Part shown: one piece after another, positions 1 to 8,428 of the stretch
How positions within the stretch are numbered: the first letter of the stretch is position 1
How the letters are laid out: the number at the start of each line of letters is the position of its first letter
Assembly: GCF_006442205.1 (NCBI RefSeq)
Contig: NZ_VFVR01000002.1
Coordinates: forward strand, 124,001 to 188,000
Direction: 5' to 3'
Length of the DNA stretch: 64,000 nt
From: Mesorhizobium sp. B2-3-12
GTDB taxonomy: Bacteria; Pseudomonadota; Alphaproteobacteria; Rhizobiales; Rhizobiaceae
Position numbers and translations under genes: made by a program
Notes under the pieces: generated by a model
The model's database searches: none
What the model saw: only the letters and a program-made list of their open reading frames with translations
What the model was told of the DNA's origin: nothing

Positions 1-36
1 GGGTGGGAATCTTTCAGAAAGCTGGCGCGGATAGAC

Positions 37-480
37 ATGCGAGCCCATCTTGCCATCCTGCCGCTGCTTCTCGTCTCCGCATGCGCCAATCCATGGACGA
101 AAGTACCGGAAGCCGAATTGCCCAAGCCGATCCGCTACGCCATGGCCCGTCCCTCGCCTTTCGTCATCGGCAATTATTGCGGTCCCGGCACCCGCACCGG
201 CGATCTGTCGGCCCGACCCGTCGATCGCCTCGACGCGGTCTGCCGAACCCATGACGCCTGCTACATCGCCCAACACGACCATTGCGCCTGTGACGGCGCC
301 CTCGTCGCCTCGGCGCGGGCCATCCGCGACGACAAGACGGCATCCCGCAAGATGCGCGACGAGGCAGAATTACTGATCGCCACTTTTGCCATTCCGGTGT
401 GCAAAGTCTTCCCACATGGTTTCATGCCGCCGCGCGACCCGGCGCAGCTGAGTGCCATGAAGGCCGGAGCCGCCGGGTGA
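37..480 (+). CDS. Phospholipase A2-like lipoprotein
   Basis: A 147-residue secreted lipoprotein that probably cleaves phospholipid acyl chains. The N-terminus has a hydrophobic stretch ending in the lipobox LVSAC, with Cys16 as the lipidated residue. Residues 47-86 carry a phospholipase A2 signature: YCGPGTRTGD resembles the glycine-rich calcium loop, VCRTHDACY contains the catalytic His72-Asp73 pair flanked by Cys69 and Cys75, and a further Cys pair (C83, C85) follows. The final bases overlap the GTG start of the phospholipase D-like lipoprotein, so the two are probably translated together. The signature is seen; activity and substrate are inferred. Upstream sequence is outside the window, so operon membership on that side is unknown. 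Confidence 0.75.
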   Translation: MRAHLAILPLLLVSACANPWTKVPEAELPKPIRYAMARPSPFVIGNYCGPGTRTGDLSARPVDRLDAVCRTHDACYIAQHDHCACDGALVASARAIRDDKTASRKMRDEAELLIATFAIPVCKVFPHGFMPPRDPAQLSAMKAGAAG

Positions 481-2633
481 ACAGCCGCCCGTCGATCCTC
501 CCCGCTTTGTTGGCGCTCGCGGTCCTCGCCGGCTGTGCCGGCGCGGGCCGCAATGGCTGCGCCCTAATGCCGGGACAGGAGGGCTGCGCGCGGCCCTCGC
601 TGTCGGCCGGCACATCCGGCCCCCAGGTGGCGGCCGCGCAGTTTTTTGGGGATGCCGCTACCAGCGATTACGAGAAGCGGTTCCTGGCGCTGCTCGCCAA
701 CAACGAGCTCGGCGCCATGGACCGTGCCAACGGCACCGGTCCGTTCGGGCGCAACCGGCGCGATGTCCAGAACCGCGACTTCCAGGCAACATATTCGACG
801 CTGCGGCAACTGGCCGGACCGGTTGCCAAGGCGCATCTGCCGCCGGCCAGTGAAGGCAGCGGCGACGGCCGGTTCGATGCCCGCTGGCGGGCGTCGCGGC
901 AGACGCTCTACATCGACGCGGCGGCGCGGCCCTCGGCCCCCAAGACGTTCGATTTTTCCGGCCTGCAGGCACGCAGCACCGAGATCGTTGTGCGCCAGGC
1001 GGGCAAGCAGCCGGCCGACATCGAGGGCACCTGCGACGGCGCCTTGGCGATCCGTGCCGCCGGAGCCTCGCGCACCATTACCGCTGGCGCGGCATTCCGC
1101 TTTCGCCTGTCCGGCGAGGATGACACGGTCAGCCTGTTCCCAAGCGACAGCCTGAACCGGTGCACGGCAAAGGTCCGCTCCAGCCTTGCACCCACGGGCG
1201 CGCCGCTCACCATCCGCCGCGAAGAGACCGCCGATCCGGCGCTCGCCGCCCTGGACAGCCGCTACCAGCGCTGCCCGATTCCCAGCGGTGCCGGCCTCGA
1301 CGCGCTCGAGCGCGCCTTCTATGCCAGCCGCTGGCTGTCGCAGACCTGCGCGCTACCGTTGGGGGACCCCAAACTGCTGCGCAAGTCGCGCGACGGCTTC
1401 AACGCCAAGGTCGAGGCGCTGATGGGCGCGCCGTTATCCGACGCAGCCATAGACAAGGGCGATCCGGAACTGCCGCTCGATTTCTCGCACGCGCCAAGGC
1501 TGAAGCTGATCTATCTGTCCTCGCTCGAATTCAAGGCCGACTTTACCGGGCGCATCATCGAGCGGCTGATCCGCCACCACGCCGCGCTCGGCACCAAGGT
1601 GCGCATCATGGTCACCGATGTGCTGGAGCGCGACAAGGATGACGCCATGCTGCACCGGCTGGCGGCGGAATTCCCCAATGTCGAGCTGCAGGAATATCGC
1701 TGGCGGGCCGATCATGGCGCGCCGATCGACGAGCAGATTTCACAATTGCACAAGGTCCTTCATATCAAGATGCTGGCGACGCTGGCGCGGGATCCCGCGC
1801 GTTCGCGCGTCATCATCGGCGGCCGCAACATCCATGACGGTTTTCTGTTCCACCAACCGATCGACCTGTCCCGCTATCCGGACCTCGAGCAATACGGCAA
1901 GACCGACGGCCTTTCGCTGAACTACTATTCGAACTGGAGCGACTTCGACATCGAGTTCGCCAACCAGGCGACGGTCGAGACGCTCGCCGCGCATCTGTCG
2001 ACCATGTGGTTGCGCGATGCCGACACCAACCTGGCGCGCCCCTTCTCCATCCCGGTCCGCGCCGATGGCCGCCGCCCGTCAGGTACCGCCCGGCATTTCA
2101 TTTCCGTGCCCTACGAGGACGGCCATGCGCTCGAAGCCTATTTCGTCGAGTTGGTCGACGCCGCCCAGCGCCATATCCAGATCGTCAACCCTTACCTCAA
2201 TCTGACCCCGAGCCTCGCCCAGGCCTTTGACCGGGCCCTCGCCCGCGGCGTCAGGATCGACATTGTCGGCCGCATCGACCTCAAGGGCGATATCGGCGGC
2301 AAGTTCCTCACCGCGCTCAACAAGCTGTTCGTCGAGAAATATGGCGACCGCATCAACATTCGCGAATTCAAGGCGCCTGACGTGGTGCTGCATTCCAAGA
2401 TCATGATGATCGACGAGAGGCTGGTCGCCATCTCGTCGGTCAACCTCAACAACCGCAGCTTCTTCCACGATTCGGAGAACGGCATGATGGTGCTCGACCC
2501 GGCCTTTTACGCCAGGATGAAGCCGGTCTATGACGACTACCTCGCCCATTCCAACCCGGTCGCCACCAATGTGACGATCCCATGGGCCTACCGGCTGCTG
2601 TTCGACGAGGCCTGGGTCAGGCAGGCGTTCTGA
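477..2633 (+). CDS. Phospholipase D-like (HKD family) lipoprotein
   Basis: A 718-residue lipoprotein of the phospholipase D superfamily. I chose the GTG start at 477 rather than an in-frame start at 399, because it places a signal peptide and lipobox (LAGC) at the N-terminus and overlaps the preceding stop codon (GTGA). About 330 residues of unrecognised sequence precede two HKD half-sites. The first is LHIKM (His429) followed by GGRNIHDGF, with its Asp spaced irregularly. The second is the regular HSKIMMID (His639) followed by SSVNLNNRSFFHDSE. Family members hydrolyse or transfer phosphodiester bonds of phospholipids or nucleic acids; which applies here is unknown. Pairing with a phospholipase A2-like lipoprotein suggests a lipid substrate. 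The next gene, dadA, is convergent. Confidence 0.8.
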   Translation: MNSRPSILPALLALAVLAGCAGAGRNGCALMPGQEGCARPSLSAGTSGPQVAAAQFFGDAATSDYEKRFLALLANNELGAMDRANGTGPFGRNRRDVQNRDFQATYSTLRQLAGPVAKAHLPPASEGSGDGRFDARWRASRQTLYIDAAARPSAPKTFDFSGLQARSTEIVVRQAGKQPADIEGTCDGALAIRAAGASRTITAGAAFRFRLSGEDDTVSLFPSDSLNRCTAKVRSSLAPTGAPLTIRREETADPALAALDSRYQRCPIPSGAGLDALERAFYASRWLSQTCALPLGDPKLLRKSRDGFNAKVEALMGAPLSDAAIDKGDPELPLDFSHAPRLKLIYLSSLEFKADFTGRIIERLIRHHAALGTKVRIMVTDVLERDKDDAMLHRLAAEFPNVELQEYRWRADHGAPIDEQISQLHKVLHIKMLATLARDPARSRVIIGGRNIHDGFLFHQPIDLSRYPDLEQYGKTDGLSLNYYSNWSDFDIEFANQATVETLAAHLSTMWLRDADTNLARPFSIPVRADGRRPSGTARHFISVPYEDGHALEAYFVELVDAAQRHIQIVNPYLNLTPSLAQAFDRALARGVRIDIVGRIDLKGDIGGKFLTALNKLFVEKYGDRINIREFKAPDVVLHSKIMMIDERLVAISSVNLNNRSFFHDSENGMMVLDPAFYARMKPVYDDYLAHSNPVATNVTIPWAYRLLFDEAWVRQAF

Positions 2634-2666
2634 TCATTGCCCAAAGTCGGCGAGACGCGCGGATGA

Positions 2667-3923
2667 CTATTTGAGATACCGCTCCTGCGCCAGGGCACGC
2701 ACGTCGATGTCGGGCACCCGGTTGGAGATGATGTCGGACAACACCTTGGCCGAGCCGCAGGCCATGGTCCAGCCGAGCGTGCCATGGCCGGTGTTGAGAT
2801 AGAGGTTGGACAGCTCGGTGCGGCCGATCAGCGGTGGTCCGTCCGGCGTCATCGGCCTCAGCCCGCACCAGAACGTCGCCTCGCGCATGGCGCCTGCGCC
2901 CGGAAAGAGATCGCCGACCGAGTGTTCGAGCGTGCGCCGCCGCGATTCGTGCAGCCTGAGATCGAAGCCGGAAATCTCGGCCGTGCCGCCGACGCGGATG
3001 CGGTCGCCGAGCCGGGTTATGGCGACCTTGTACGTTTCGTCCATCACTGTCGACACGGGTGCGGCGGCGGCGTCCTTGATCGGCACGGTGATCGAATAAC
3101 CCTTGACCGGATAGACCGGGATCGATCGCTTCATCCGGCGCATGAAACCCGCCGAATAGCTGCCCAGCGCCATGACATAGGCGTCCGCCGCCTTCCAGCC
3201 CGCGCTGGTGCTCAGATTGGCGACGCGATTGCGGCTGCGGATGACGCGCCAGATCGTCACGTCGTACTCGAACTTGACACCGCGCGCCACGCAGAGCTCG
3301 GTCAGCCGGTCGGTGAACATCTTGCAGTCGCCGGTCTCGTCATGCGGCAGCCTCAGGCCGCCGACGAATTTCTCACGTACCCCTGCCAGGCCCGGCTCGG
3401 CCGCGATGCAACCGTCCTGGTCGAGGACTTCATAAGGCACGCCATATTTCTTCAGCACCTCGACATCGCCACCGGTGCCGTCGAGCTGCTTTTGCGTACG
3501 GAAGAGCTGCAGCGTGCCCTGGGTCCGCTCGTCATAGGCAATGCCCGTCGCTTCGCGCAGCGCCTTCAACGTGTCGCGGCTGTATTCGGCCAACGGCACC
3601 ATGCGCGATTTGTTGATGGCGTAGCGCTCGGCCGTGCAGTTGCGCAGCATCTTGACCAGCCATGTCCACATATGCGGATCGAAGGCCGGCCGCACCACCA
3701 GCGGGCCGTGCTTCATTAGCAGCCACTTGATCGCCTTGAGCGGAATGCCCGGGCCGGCCCAGGGCGAGGCATAGCCGGGGGAAATCTCGCCGGCATTGGC
3801 GAAGCTCGTTTCCAGCGCCGGACCTTTCTGGCGGTCGATCACCGTCACCTCATGGCCGGCCTCGGCGAGATAATAGGCCGTGGTCACCCCGATGACGCCA
3901 CTGCCCAGCACCATGATCTTCAT
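2667..3923 (-). CDS. dadA: D-amino acid dehydrogenase, small subunit
   Basis: A 418-residue FAD enzyme that oxidatively deaminates D-amino acids (chiefly D-alanine) to 2-oxo acids and passes electrons to the respiratory chain at the inner membrane. The N-terminus carries the dinucleotide fold GSGVIG (residues 7-12) and the DadA-typical segments [13 protein letters not shown] and, near the C-terminus, [17 protein letters not shown]. Length matches the family. The start is supported by AAGGAG seven bases upstream of the ATG. The gene sits downstream of two Rnk-type genes and alanine racemase on the same strand, consistent with L-Ala to D-Ala to pyruvate catabolism, although the 118-bp gap to the next gene allows a separate promoter. 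Confidence 0.9.
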   Translation of the reverse strand: MKIMVLGSGVIGVTTAYYLAEAGHEVTVIDRQKGPALETSFANAGEISPGYASPWAGPGIPLKAIKWLLMKHGPLVVRPAFDPHMWTWLVKMLRNCTAERYAINKSRMVPLAEYSRDTLKALREATGIAYDERTQGTLQLFRTQKQLDGTGGDVEVLKKYGVPYEVLDQDGCIAAEPGLAGVREKFVGGLRLPHDETGDCKMFTDRLTELCVARGVKFEYDVTIWRVIRSRNRVANLSTSAGWKAADAYVMALGSYSAGFMRRMKRSIPVYPVKGYSITVPIKDAAAAPVSTVMDETYKVAITRLGDRIRVGGTAEISGFDLRLHESRRRTLEHSVGDLFPGAGAMREATFWCGLRPMTPDGPPLIGRTELSNLYLNTGHGTLGWTMACGSAKVLSDIISNRVPDIDVRALAQERYLK

Positions 3924-4041
3924 CGTTCACTCCTTACGCCGTGTCCCTCGGCAACGCCGTTGGACACGGCCGCATCCGCGATTTGCGCACGATCGCCGGC
4001 GAAAATCGATCCCGATCTTCGCCATCATGCGCCATGGCTCT

Positions 4042-4587
4042 TCACGCCGCCGACGGACCGGGATCGTCATCTCCCTCTGTCTGCCGCATTCGGGCCGTCT
4101 CGCCAAGAGGCCGCATGGAAGCGCCGGCGCTATGGACGAGGGTCAGCCCGTGCGGCCGCGGTTTGCCGGCCGAAGCCCTTTCCCGGGCCGCCCGCCGCGC
4201 GGCTTCCGGTTGATAGAGCACCGCCTCGATCCGGACCTGCTCGCGCCTGCCCTCGGGGAACTCGATCGAGACCGTCTGGCCTTGCGCCATGCCAAGCATG
4301 CACAGCCCGCGCCTGGTTGCCACCGACAGGCTGGAGCCGACCGGCCCGCGCATGTCGTTCTGCACCAGGGTGCGCGTCTCGGCCGCACCGGCATCGACGC
4401 GAAACACCACGCGGCTGTTCAGCGTCACGATATCGGGTCCGACGGACTCGGTCGGCACGGTACTGGCATTGGAAAGCTTCTCTTCGAGCATCGCGACCAT
4501 CGGATCCGCGAATGCGCGTCGGCGCTCGAGCATCACTTCCAGGACGGCGAAATCCTTCATTGTCAGGCGGCAGCTCCTGTCTTTCAT
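4042..4587 (-). CDS. Rnk/GreA-C-terminal-type regulator (second of a coupled pair)
   Basis: A 181-residue protein with a short N-terminal helical segment (DFAVLEVMLERRR) like that of Rnk, followed by a GreA/GreB C-terminal FKBP-like domain (VTLNSRVVFRVDAG, then LSVATRRGLCMLGMAQGQTVSIEFPEG). In this family the domain binds RNA polymerase in the secondary-channel region. The ATG at 4587 overlaps the TGA of the upstream Rnk gene (TGATG), implying translational coupling, so longer in-frame starts are rejected. The last 50 residues are basic and low in complexity, without a recognised domain. A specific role cannot be read from the sequence; it is probably a paralogue with a transcription- or nucleotide-homeostasis-related function. 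Confidence 0.65.
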   Translation of the reverse strand: MKDRSCRLTMKDFAVLEVMLERRRAFADPMVAMLEEKLSNASTVPTESVGPDIVTLNSRVVFRVDAGAAETRTLVQNDMRGPVGSSLSVATRRGLCMLGMAQGQTVSIEFPEGRREQVRIEAVLYQPEAARRAARERASAGKPRPHGLTLVHSAGASMRPLGETARMRQTEGDDDPGPSAA

Positions 4588-5018
4588 CACTGCCTCCATG
4601 ATCGACGCTCGCCGCCGGCGGCCGTACCGACGGCTTCCACGGTCACCGACAATTTGCGTCCGCCACGACCGCTCCAGCACACCGCCTGTCCGGTGCTGGC
4701 GCCGATCAGCGCCGTTCCCATCGGCGTCAGCACCGAGATCCGGTTGTCGGCAATGTCGGCTTCGCCTGGATAGACCAGCACGATGCGCTTGATGTCGCCG
4801 CCTTCATCGCGGATCGTCACTGTCGAGCCCATTCGCACCACACTGGCGGGCATTGCCGCCGCTTTCACGATCACGGCCCGGTCCAGCTCCGAGAGCAGCT
4901 CCTCGGCCGTCTCGGGTGCGCGGTCCAGCACCGTCCTCGCCAGGCCGGTCAACCTGTCGTGGTCGGTGTCGCTGATCAGAATCTGGCTCGATGGACGCTG
5001 TCCTGTTGCATGTTGCAT
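4587..5018 (-). CDS. rnk: Nucleoside diphosphate kinase regulator, Rnk family
   Basis: A 143-residue Rnk-like protein. The N-terminal helical region (ILISDTDHDRLTGLARTVL) is typical of Rnk, and the C-terminal GreA-like domain includes VRMGSTVTIRD, VLVYPGEADI and SVLTPMGTALIGASTG, the best conserved Rnk/GreA stretch. Rnk proteins bind RNA polymerase and were named for an effect on nucleoside diphosphate kinase levels. I took the ATG at 5018, preceded by AGAGG, rather than a 77-residue longer reading whose extension is arginine-rich and unlike the family. It overlaps the next regulator by one base. A possible promoter (TTGGGG, 16 bp, TATACC on the minus strand near 5225-5255) lies upstream but is weak. 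Confidence 0.75.
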   Translation of the reverse strand: MQHATGQRPSSQILISDTDHDRLTGLARTVLDRAPETAEELLSELDRAVIVKAAAMPASVVRMGSTVTIRDEGGDIKRIVLVYPGEADIADNRISVLTPMGTALIGASTGQAVCWSGRGGRKLSVTVEAVGTAAGGERRSWRQ

Positions 5019-5292
5019 GGCAAAACCTCTTGGATCGGCGCATCGAACCGATGCGCGCTTGCCGCCGCGCTGACGGCGGCCTGATGAAAGCCGGCAGCCG
5101 ACGGGAGCTGACGACTTGATGACGATGGTGGATGTATGGATGCCCCGGTACGGACGGACGCCGGAAGGCGGCCGCGCCGGGGCTACGATCCCGCGATCGG
5201 GCAGACCCTGAACAAGGTTCTGGTATAAGCGAGGTTGCTCATGCCCCAAACCTTGCCGACAGGCGCCCGCTTGTCAAGCGCGGCCAAACCGC

Positions 5293-6432
5293 TCAGCCGC
5301 CGAGATAGTGCCGGTGGAAGCGCGTTCCGAGGCTGGCCAGGATTTCGTAGCCGATCGTGCCGGCATGGCCGGCGGCGTCATCGACGCTTTGCGAGGGGCC
5401 GAGCAGTTCGACGAGATCCCCTTCGCCAAGCTTGCCGGGCGGGAGCGCCGATATGTCGAGAATGATCGAATCCATCGACACCCGCCCGAGGAAGGGCAGG
5501 CGCACTCCCTCGAACCAGGCGGCCGAGGCGGACCGGCGCAGCCAGCCATCCGCATAGCCGAACGAGATCGTCGCCAGGCTGAGCGGGCCATCCGCGTGAT
5601 AGGTGTGGCCATAGCCGATGCCGGTGCCTTTTTCGACATCGCGCGTCTGCGCCACCTTCGCCTGCAGCCGCACGACAGGCAGCATCGGGTTGGGTTCGGC
5701 GGGCGTCGGATTGATGCCGTAGAGCGCGGCGCCGGGACGGGCGAGATCATAATGGTAAGACTGCCCGAGAAAGATGCCGGAGGAATTGGCGAGCGAGGCG
5801 GGCGCCTCGGGCAGCAGGGCGCGCAGCCGCTCGAAAGCCAACCGCTGCTGTTCGTTGGCCGGATGGCGCGGCTCGTCCGCGCAGGCCAGGTGGCTCATCA
5901 CGTATCTGACGCCGATACCGTCGAACGCGGCGGCATCGCCGGCGACCGCCTCTATTTCGGCCGGCGCCATGCCAAGCCGGGACATGCCGCTGTCGACCTG
6001 GATGGCGGCCGGAAGTGTTCTGCCGACGCGGCGGGCCGCGGCGCGCCAGGCTTCGAGTTGCGCGCCGCTGTTGATCACCGCGCACAGGCCAGCCGCCACC
6101 GCCTCAGGCTCGGAACCGGGCGGCAGCCCGTTCAGCACGTAGATTTCGGGTCCGGCCCCGATCGCCTTGCGCAAGGCGATGCCTTCGGCCAGCAGCGCGA
6201 CGAAGAAGATGCCGCAGCCTTCCTCCGCCAGCGCCGATGCCACCTGGCGTGCGCCGAGGCCGTAGCCGTCGGCCTTGACCACGCCGGCACAACGCGCGCC
6301 GCCCAGCAATGCCTTGAGCCGCCGGTAATTTTCGCGAATCGCACCGAGATCGATGGTGAGAATGGCCCCCGCGGCCTCCTGGCTTACGGCGGCGACGTCA
6401 TCGGGCAGAGACTTTTTGGGGGCGTCGTTCAT
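5293..6432 (-). CDS. alr: Alanine racemase
   Basis: A 379-residue PLP enzyme interconverting L- and D-alanine in the cytoplasm. The PLP lysine is Lys53 in VVKADGYGLGA; the second catalytic region GIGYGHTYHADGPL and the motif SFGYADGW are present, and the C-terminal half has the usual beta domain. Length agrees with Alr/DadX. The ATG is preceded by AGCAGGG. Lying on the same strand as dadA, with the Rnk pair between, it may serve D-alanine catabolism (DadX role) as well as peptidoglycan precursor supply; sequence alone does not separate these roles. Confidence 0.93.
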   Translation of the reverse strand: MNDAPKKSLPDDVAAVSQEAAGAILTIDLGAIRENYRRLKALLGGARCAGVVKADGYGLGARQVASALAEEGCGIFFVALLAEGIALRKAIGAGPEIYVLNGLPPGSEPEAVAAGLCAVINSGAQLEAWRAAARRVGRTLPAAIQVDSGMSRLGMAPAEIEAVAGDAAAFDGIGVRYVMSHLACADEPRHPANEQQRLAFERLRALLPEAPASLANSSGIFLGQSYHYDLARPGAALYGINPTPAEPNPMLPVVRLQAKVAQTRDVEKGTGIGYGHTYHADGPLSLATISFGYADGWLRRSASAAWFEGVRLPFLGRVSMDSIILDISALPPGKLGEGDLVELLGPSQSVDDAAGHAGTIGYEILASLGTRFHRHYLGG

Positions 6433-6500
6433 GGCGACCCTGCTTGCAGCGGATAAACATCAATAGAGCCGCCCGGCCGGCGCGGCAACCATCCGGCCAG

Positions 6501-7025
6501 CTATGGCACCAGATGCCGGAACGCCGCCACCACGTCCTCATAGACCTTGCGCTTGAACGGCACGATAAGCTCCGGAAGATCCTGCATCGGCCGCCATGAC
6601 CATTTGTCGAATTCAGCGGTATGGCCGCCCGGCGGCGGATTGATCTGGATTTCGCTGGTGTCGCCGTCGAAGCGGAAGGCGAACCATTTCTGCGTCTGGC
6701 CGCGATACCGCCCCTTGAAGGCAATGCCGACGAGATGGTCCGGCAGATCGTAATTGATCCAGTCCGGCGCCTCGGCGAGCAGCGAGACGCTGCGCATGCC
6801 GGTCTCCTCGTAGAGCTCCCGCTCCGCCGCCTGCAGCGGCTCCTCGCCCTTGTCGATGCCGCCTTGCGGCATCTGCCAGAGCTGTGTCGTGCCCGAAAAT
6901 TCGCTGTCGGGTTCGGCAATGCGGTGCCCGACCCAGACAAGGCCTTGCGCATTGAGGATCATCAACCCGACACAGGGGCGATAGGGCAGTGTTTCGCGGT
7001 CGACCTTGCCAGTCCTTGCCATCAT
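6501..7025 (-). CDS. rppH: RNA pyrophosphohydrolase (Nudix)
   Basis: A 174-residue Nudix hydrolase that removes pyrophosphate from the 5' end of RNAs and starts 5'-end-dependent decay. The Nudix box is complete: [11 protein letters not shown] then [11 protein letters not shown]. RppH-typical segments [11 protein letters not shown] near the N-terminus and QKWFAFRF in the middle are present, and the length fits RppH. It lies 27 bp downstream of the polysaccharide deacetylase-like gene, so it is probably the distal gene of that transcript. The alternative reading, a generic dinucleoside polyphosphate hydrolase, is the older name of the same family. Confidence 0.9.
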   Translation of the reverse strand: MMARTGKVDRETLPYRPCVGLMILNAQGLVWVGHRIAEPDSEFSGTTQLWQMPQGGIDKGEEPLQAAERELYEETGMRSVSLLAEAPDWINYDLPDHLVGIAFKGRYRGQTQKWFAFRFDGDTSEIQINPPPGGHTAEFDKWSWRPMQDLPELIVPFKRKVYEDVVAAFRHLVP

Positions 7026-7052
7026 TCAATCTTCCCAGCCGTTTTCCGATGG

Positions 7053-8243
7053 CTATCTTTTTTGCGGATCGATGGCCACAGCCGAAATCGGCACGATCTC
7101 GATGCCGCGTTTCTTGGCCTCGCCCACCCATGACGACACAGTGTCGACTGTCAGGTCGAAAGCCGAGCCGATACCGACGGCGCTGCCCTTGGCCCGCGCT
7201 GTCGCTTCGAGACTGTCCAGTTTCTTGAGAATGGCGCCACGATCCTGCACCGCATCGATCGCCGTGTCGCCGGCGACGAAAGGCACGCCATCCCTGAGCG
7301 CCATGTCGGGCGCCAGGCTGCGCGCCGACGAGCCGTCGTCGATATAGGCGAGGCCCCTTTTGCCGAGTTCGGCCATGAACGGTTCCATCGCCGCGGCGTC
7401 GGCGGAAAACCGCGCCCCCATATAGTTCATGACCCCGGTATAGTTCGTCGTCCGCGACAGCGCCCAGTGCAGGTTCTTCAGATTCTCGTCGGGGGTCGCC
7501 GCGACCGTCAGCGTGTTGCGGCCAGGATTGACGTTCGGGTAGTCGAACGGCTCGAGCGGCACCTGCATGACGACCTCGTGGCCGCTCTGCCGCGCGGCTT
7601 GCATCCAGCGGCCGATGCTGTTGCCCTGCGGCGCGAAGGCGAGCGTCACTTCCGCCGGCAGCTTGGCGATGGCAGCCTGGGTGCCCGTCTGCGAAACCGC
7701 GAGCCCGCCGATGACGATCGCCACGCGCGCGCCACGCGAGCCCGACCATGGCCGCGCATAGACGTCGAAAGGCCGCCTTCCGTCGGCGGAGCGCGTCGGC
7801 AAGGGTCCGGTTTCACTGGTTTCGATCAGCGCCTTGTCGGGAATATGCGCGATCTTGAGATTCTGGCCGACGGTCGATGGATCGCGAATGACGATTGCCG
7901 CCTTGGGCGGGCCATCGCCCTCTTCCGTCTGCACATGAATGATCTGCGGACCGCCGCTCTTCGTCGACAAATCCTTCGTCTCCGCCTTTGGCGTCGCCGC
8001 CGGAGCCAGGGCGGGAGGCGACGTCGCGGACTCGGCCGAAGCGGTCACTTTCGGCGTCGAAACGGCGACTTCCTGCGGTTTTCGAAACGGCTTTTCCCTG
8101 AGCGCGATCGCGGCGGAGACGCCGACCACCGCCAGCACGACCGCGCTCGCCGCGATCACGCCCACGCTGACCTTGCCGGCGGCGCGCGGCGCCCGGACGC
8201 TCTGTCCAAGCGGGCGTTCGATGTCCTTGCCGATATCAGCCAA
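7053..8243 (-). CDS. Divergent polysaccharide deacetylase (YibQ-like) family protein
   Basis: A 396-residue protein with a short cytoplasmic N-terminus, one membrane segment (residues about 25-48, VSVGVIAASAVVLAVVGV), a Pro/Ala/Lys-rich linker and a C-terminal divergent polysaccharide deacetylase domain from about residue 150 (VAIVIGGLAVSQTGTQ, EVTLAFAPQGNSIGRW, NYMGARFSAD, LAYIDDGSS). The domain belongs to the NodB-like fold group, but the catalytic role of this divergent branch is not established. The start codon is TTG, preceded by GGGGACAGGG. Its position behind envC and ctpA suggests a periplasmic envelope function. Confidence 0.8.
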   Translation of the reverse strand: MADIGKDIERPLGQSVRAPRAAGKVSVGVIAASAVVLAVVGVSAAIALREKPFRKPQEVAVSTPKVTASAESATSPPALAPAATPKAETKDLSTKSGGPQIIHVQTEEGDGPPKAAIVIRDPSTVGQNLKIAHIPDKALIETSETGPLPTRSADGRRPFDVYARPWSGSRGARVAIVIGGLAVSQTGTQAAIAKLPAEVTLAFAPQGNSIGRWMQAARQSGHEVVMQVPLEPFDYPNVNPGRNTLTVAATPDENLKNLHWALSRTTNYTGVMNYMGARFSADAAAMEPFMAELGKRGLAYIDDGSSARSLAPDMALRDGVPFVAGDTAIDAVQDRGAILKKLDSLEATARAKGSAVGIGSAFDLTVDTVSSWVGEAKKRGIEIVPISAVAIDPQKR

Positions 8244-8360
8244 GCCCTGTCCCCGGTGCGCACGGTTCCGAAGGCGACCGCCTTCGGCAAGACATGCACG
8301 AATTCATCAATCCTGGCGCGGCGCCGTATCTGGAGGCCTGGTCCTGGCCTCCGAATCAAA

Positions 8361-8386
8361 CTGCCGGAACCTTTCGGTCCCGGCAG
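8361..8386 (-). terminator. Candidate terminator after ctpA
   Basis: On the minus strand an 11-bp stem, with one G-U pair, closes on a GAAA loop (left arm CTGCCGGGACC) and is followed by TTTGATT. It lies about 43 bases past the ctpA stop codon. The U-tract is short, so termination may be only partial. Confidence 0.45.
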
Positions 8387-8428
8387 CATCGCATTGCTTC
8401 GTTCAACCGGCCAGACCGGTTGCCGGCC

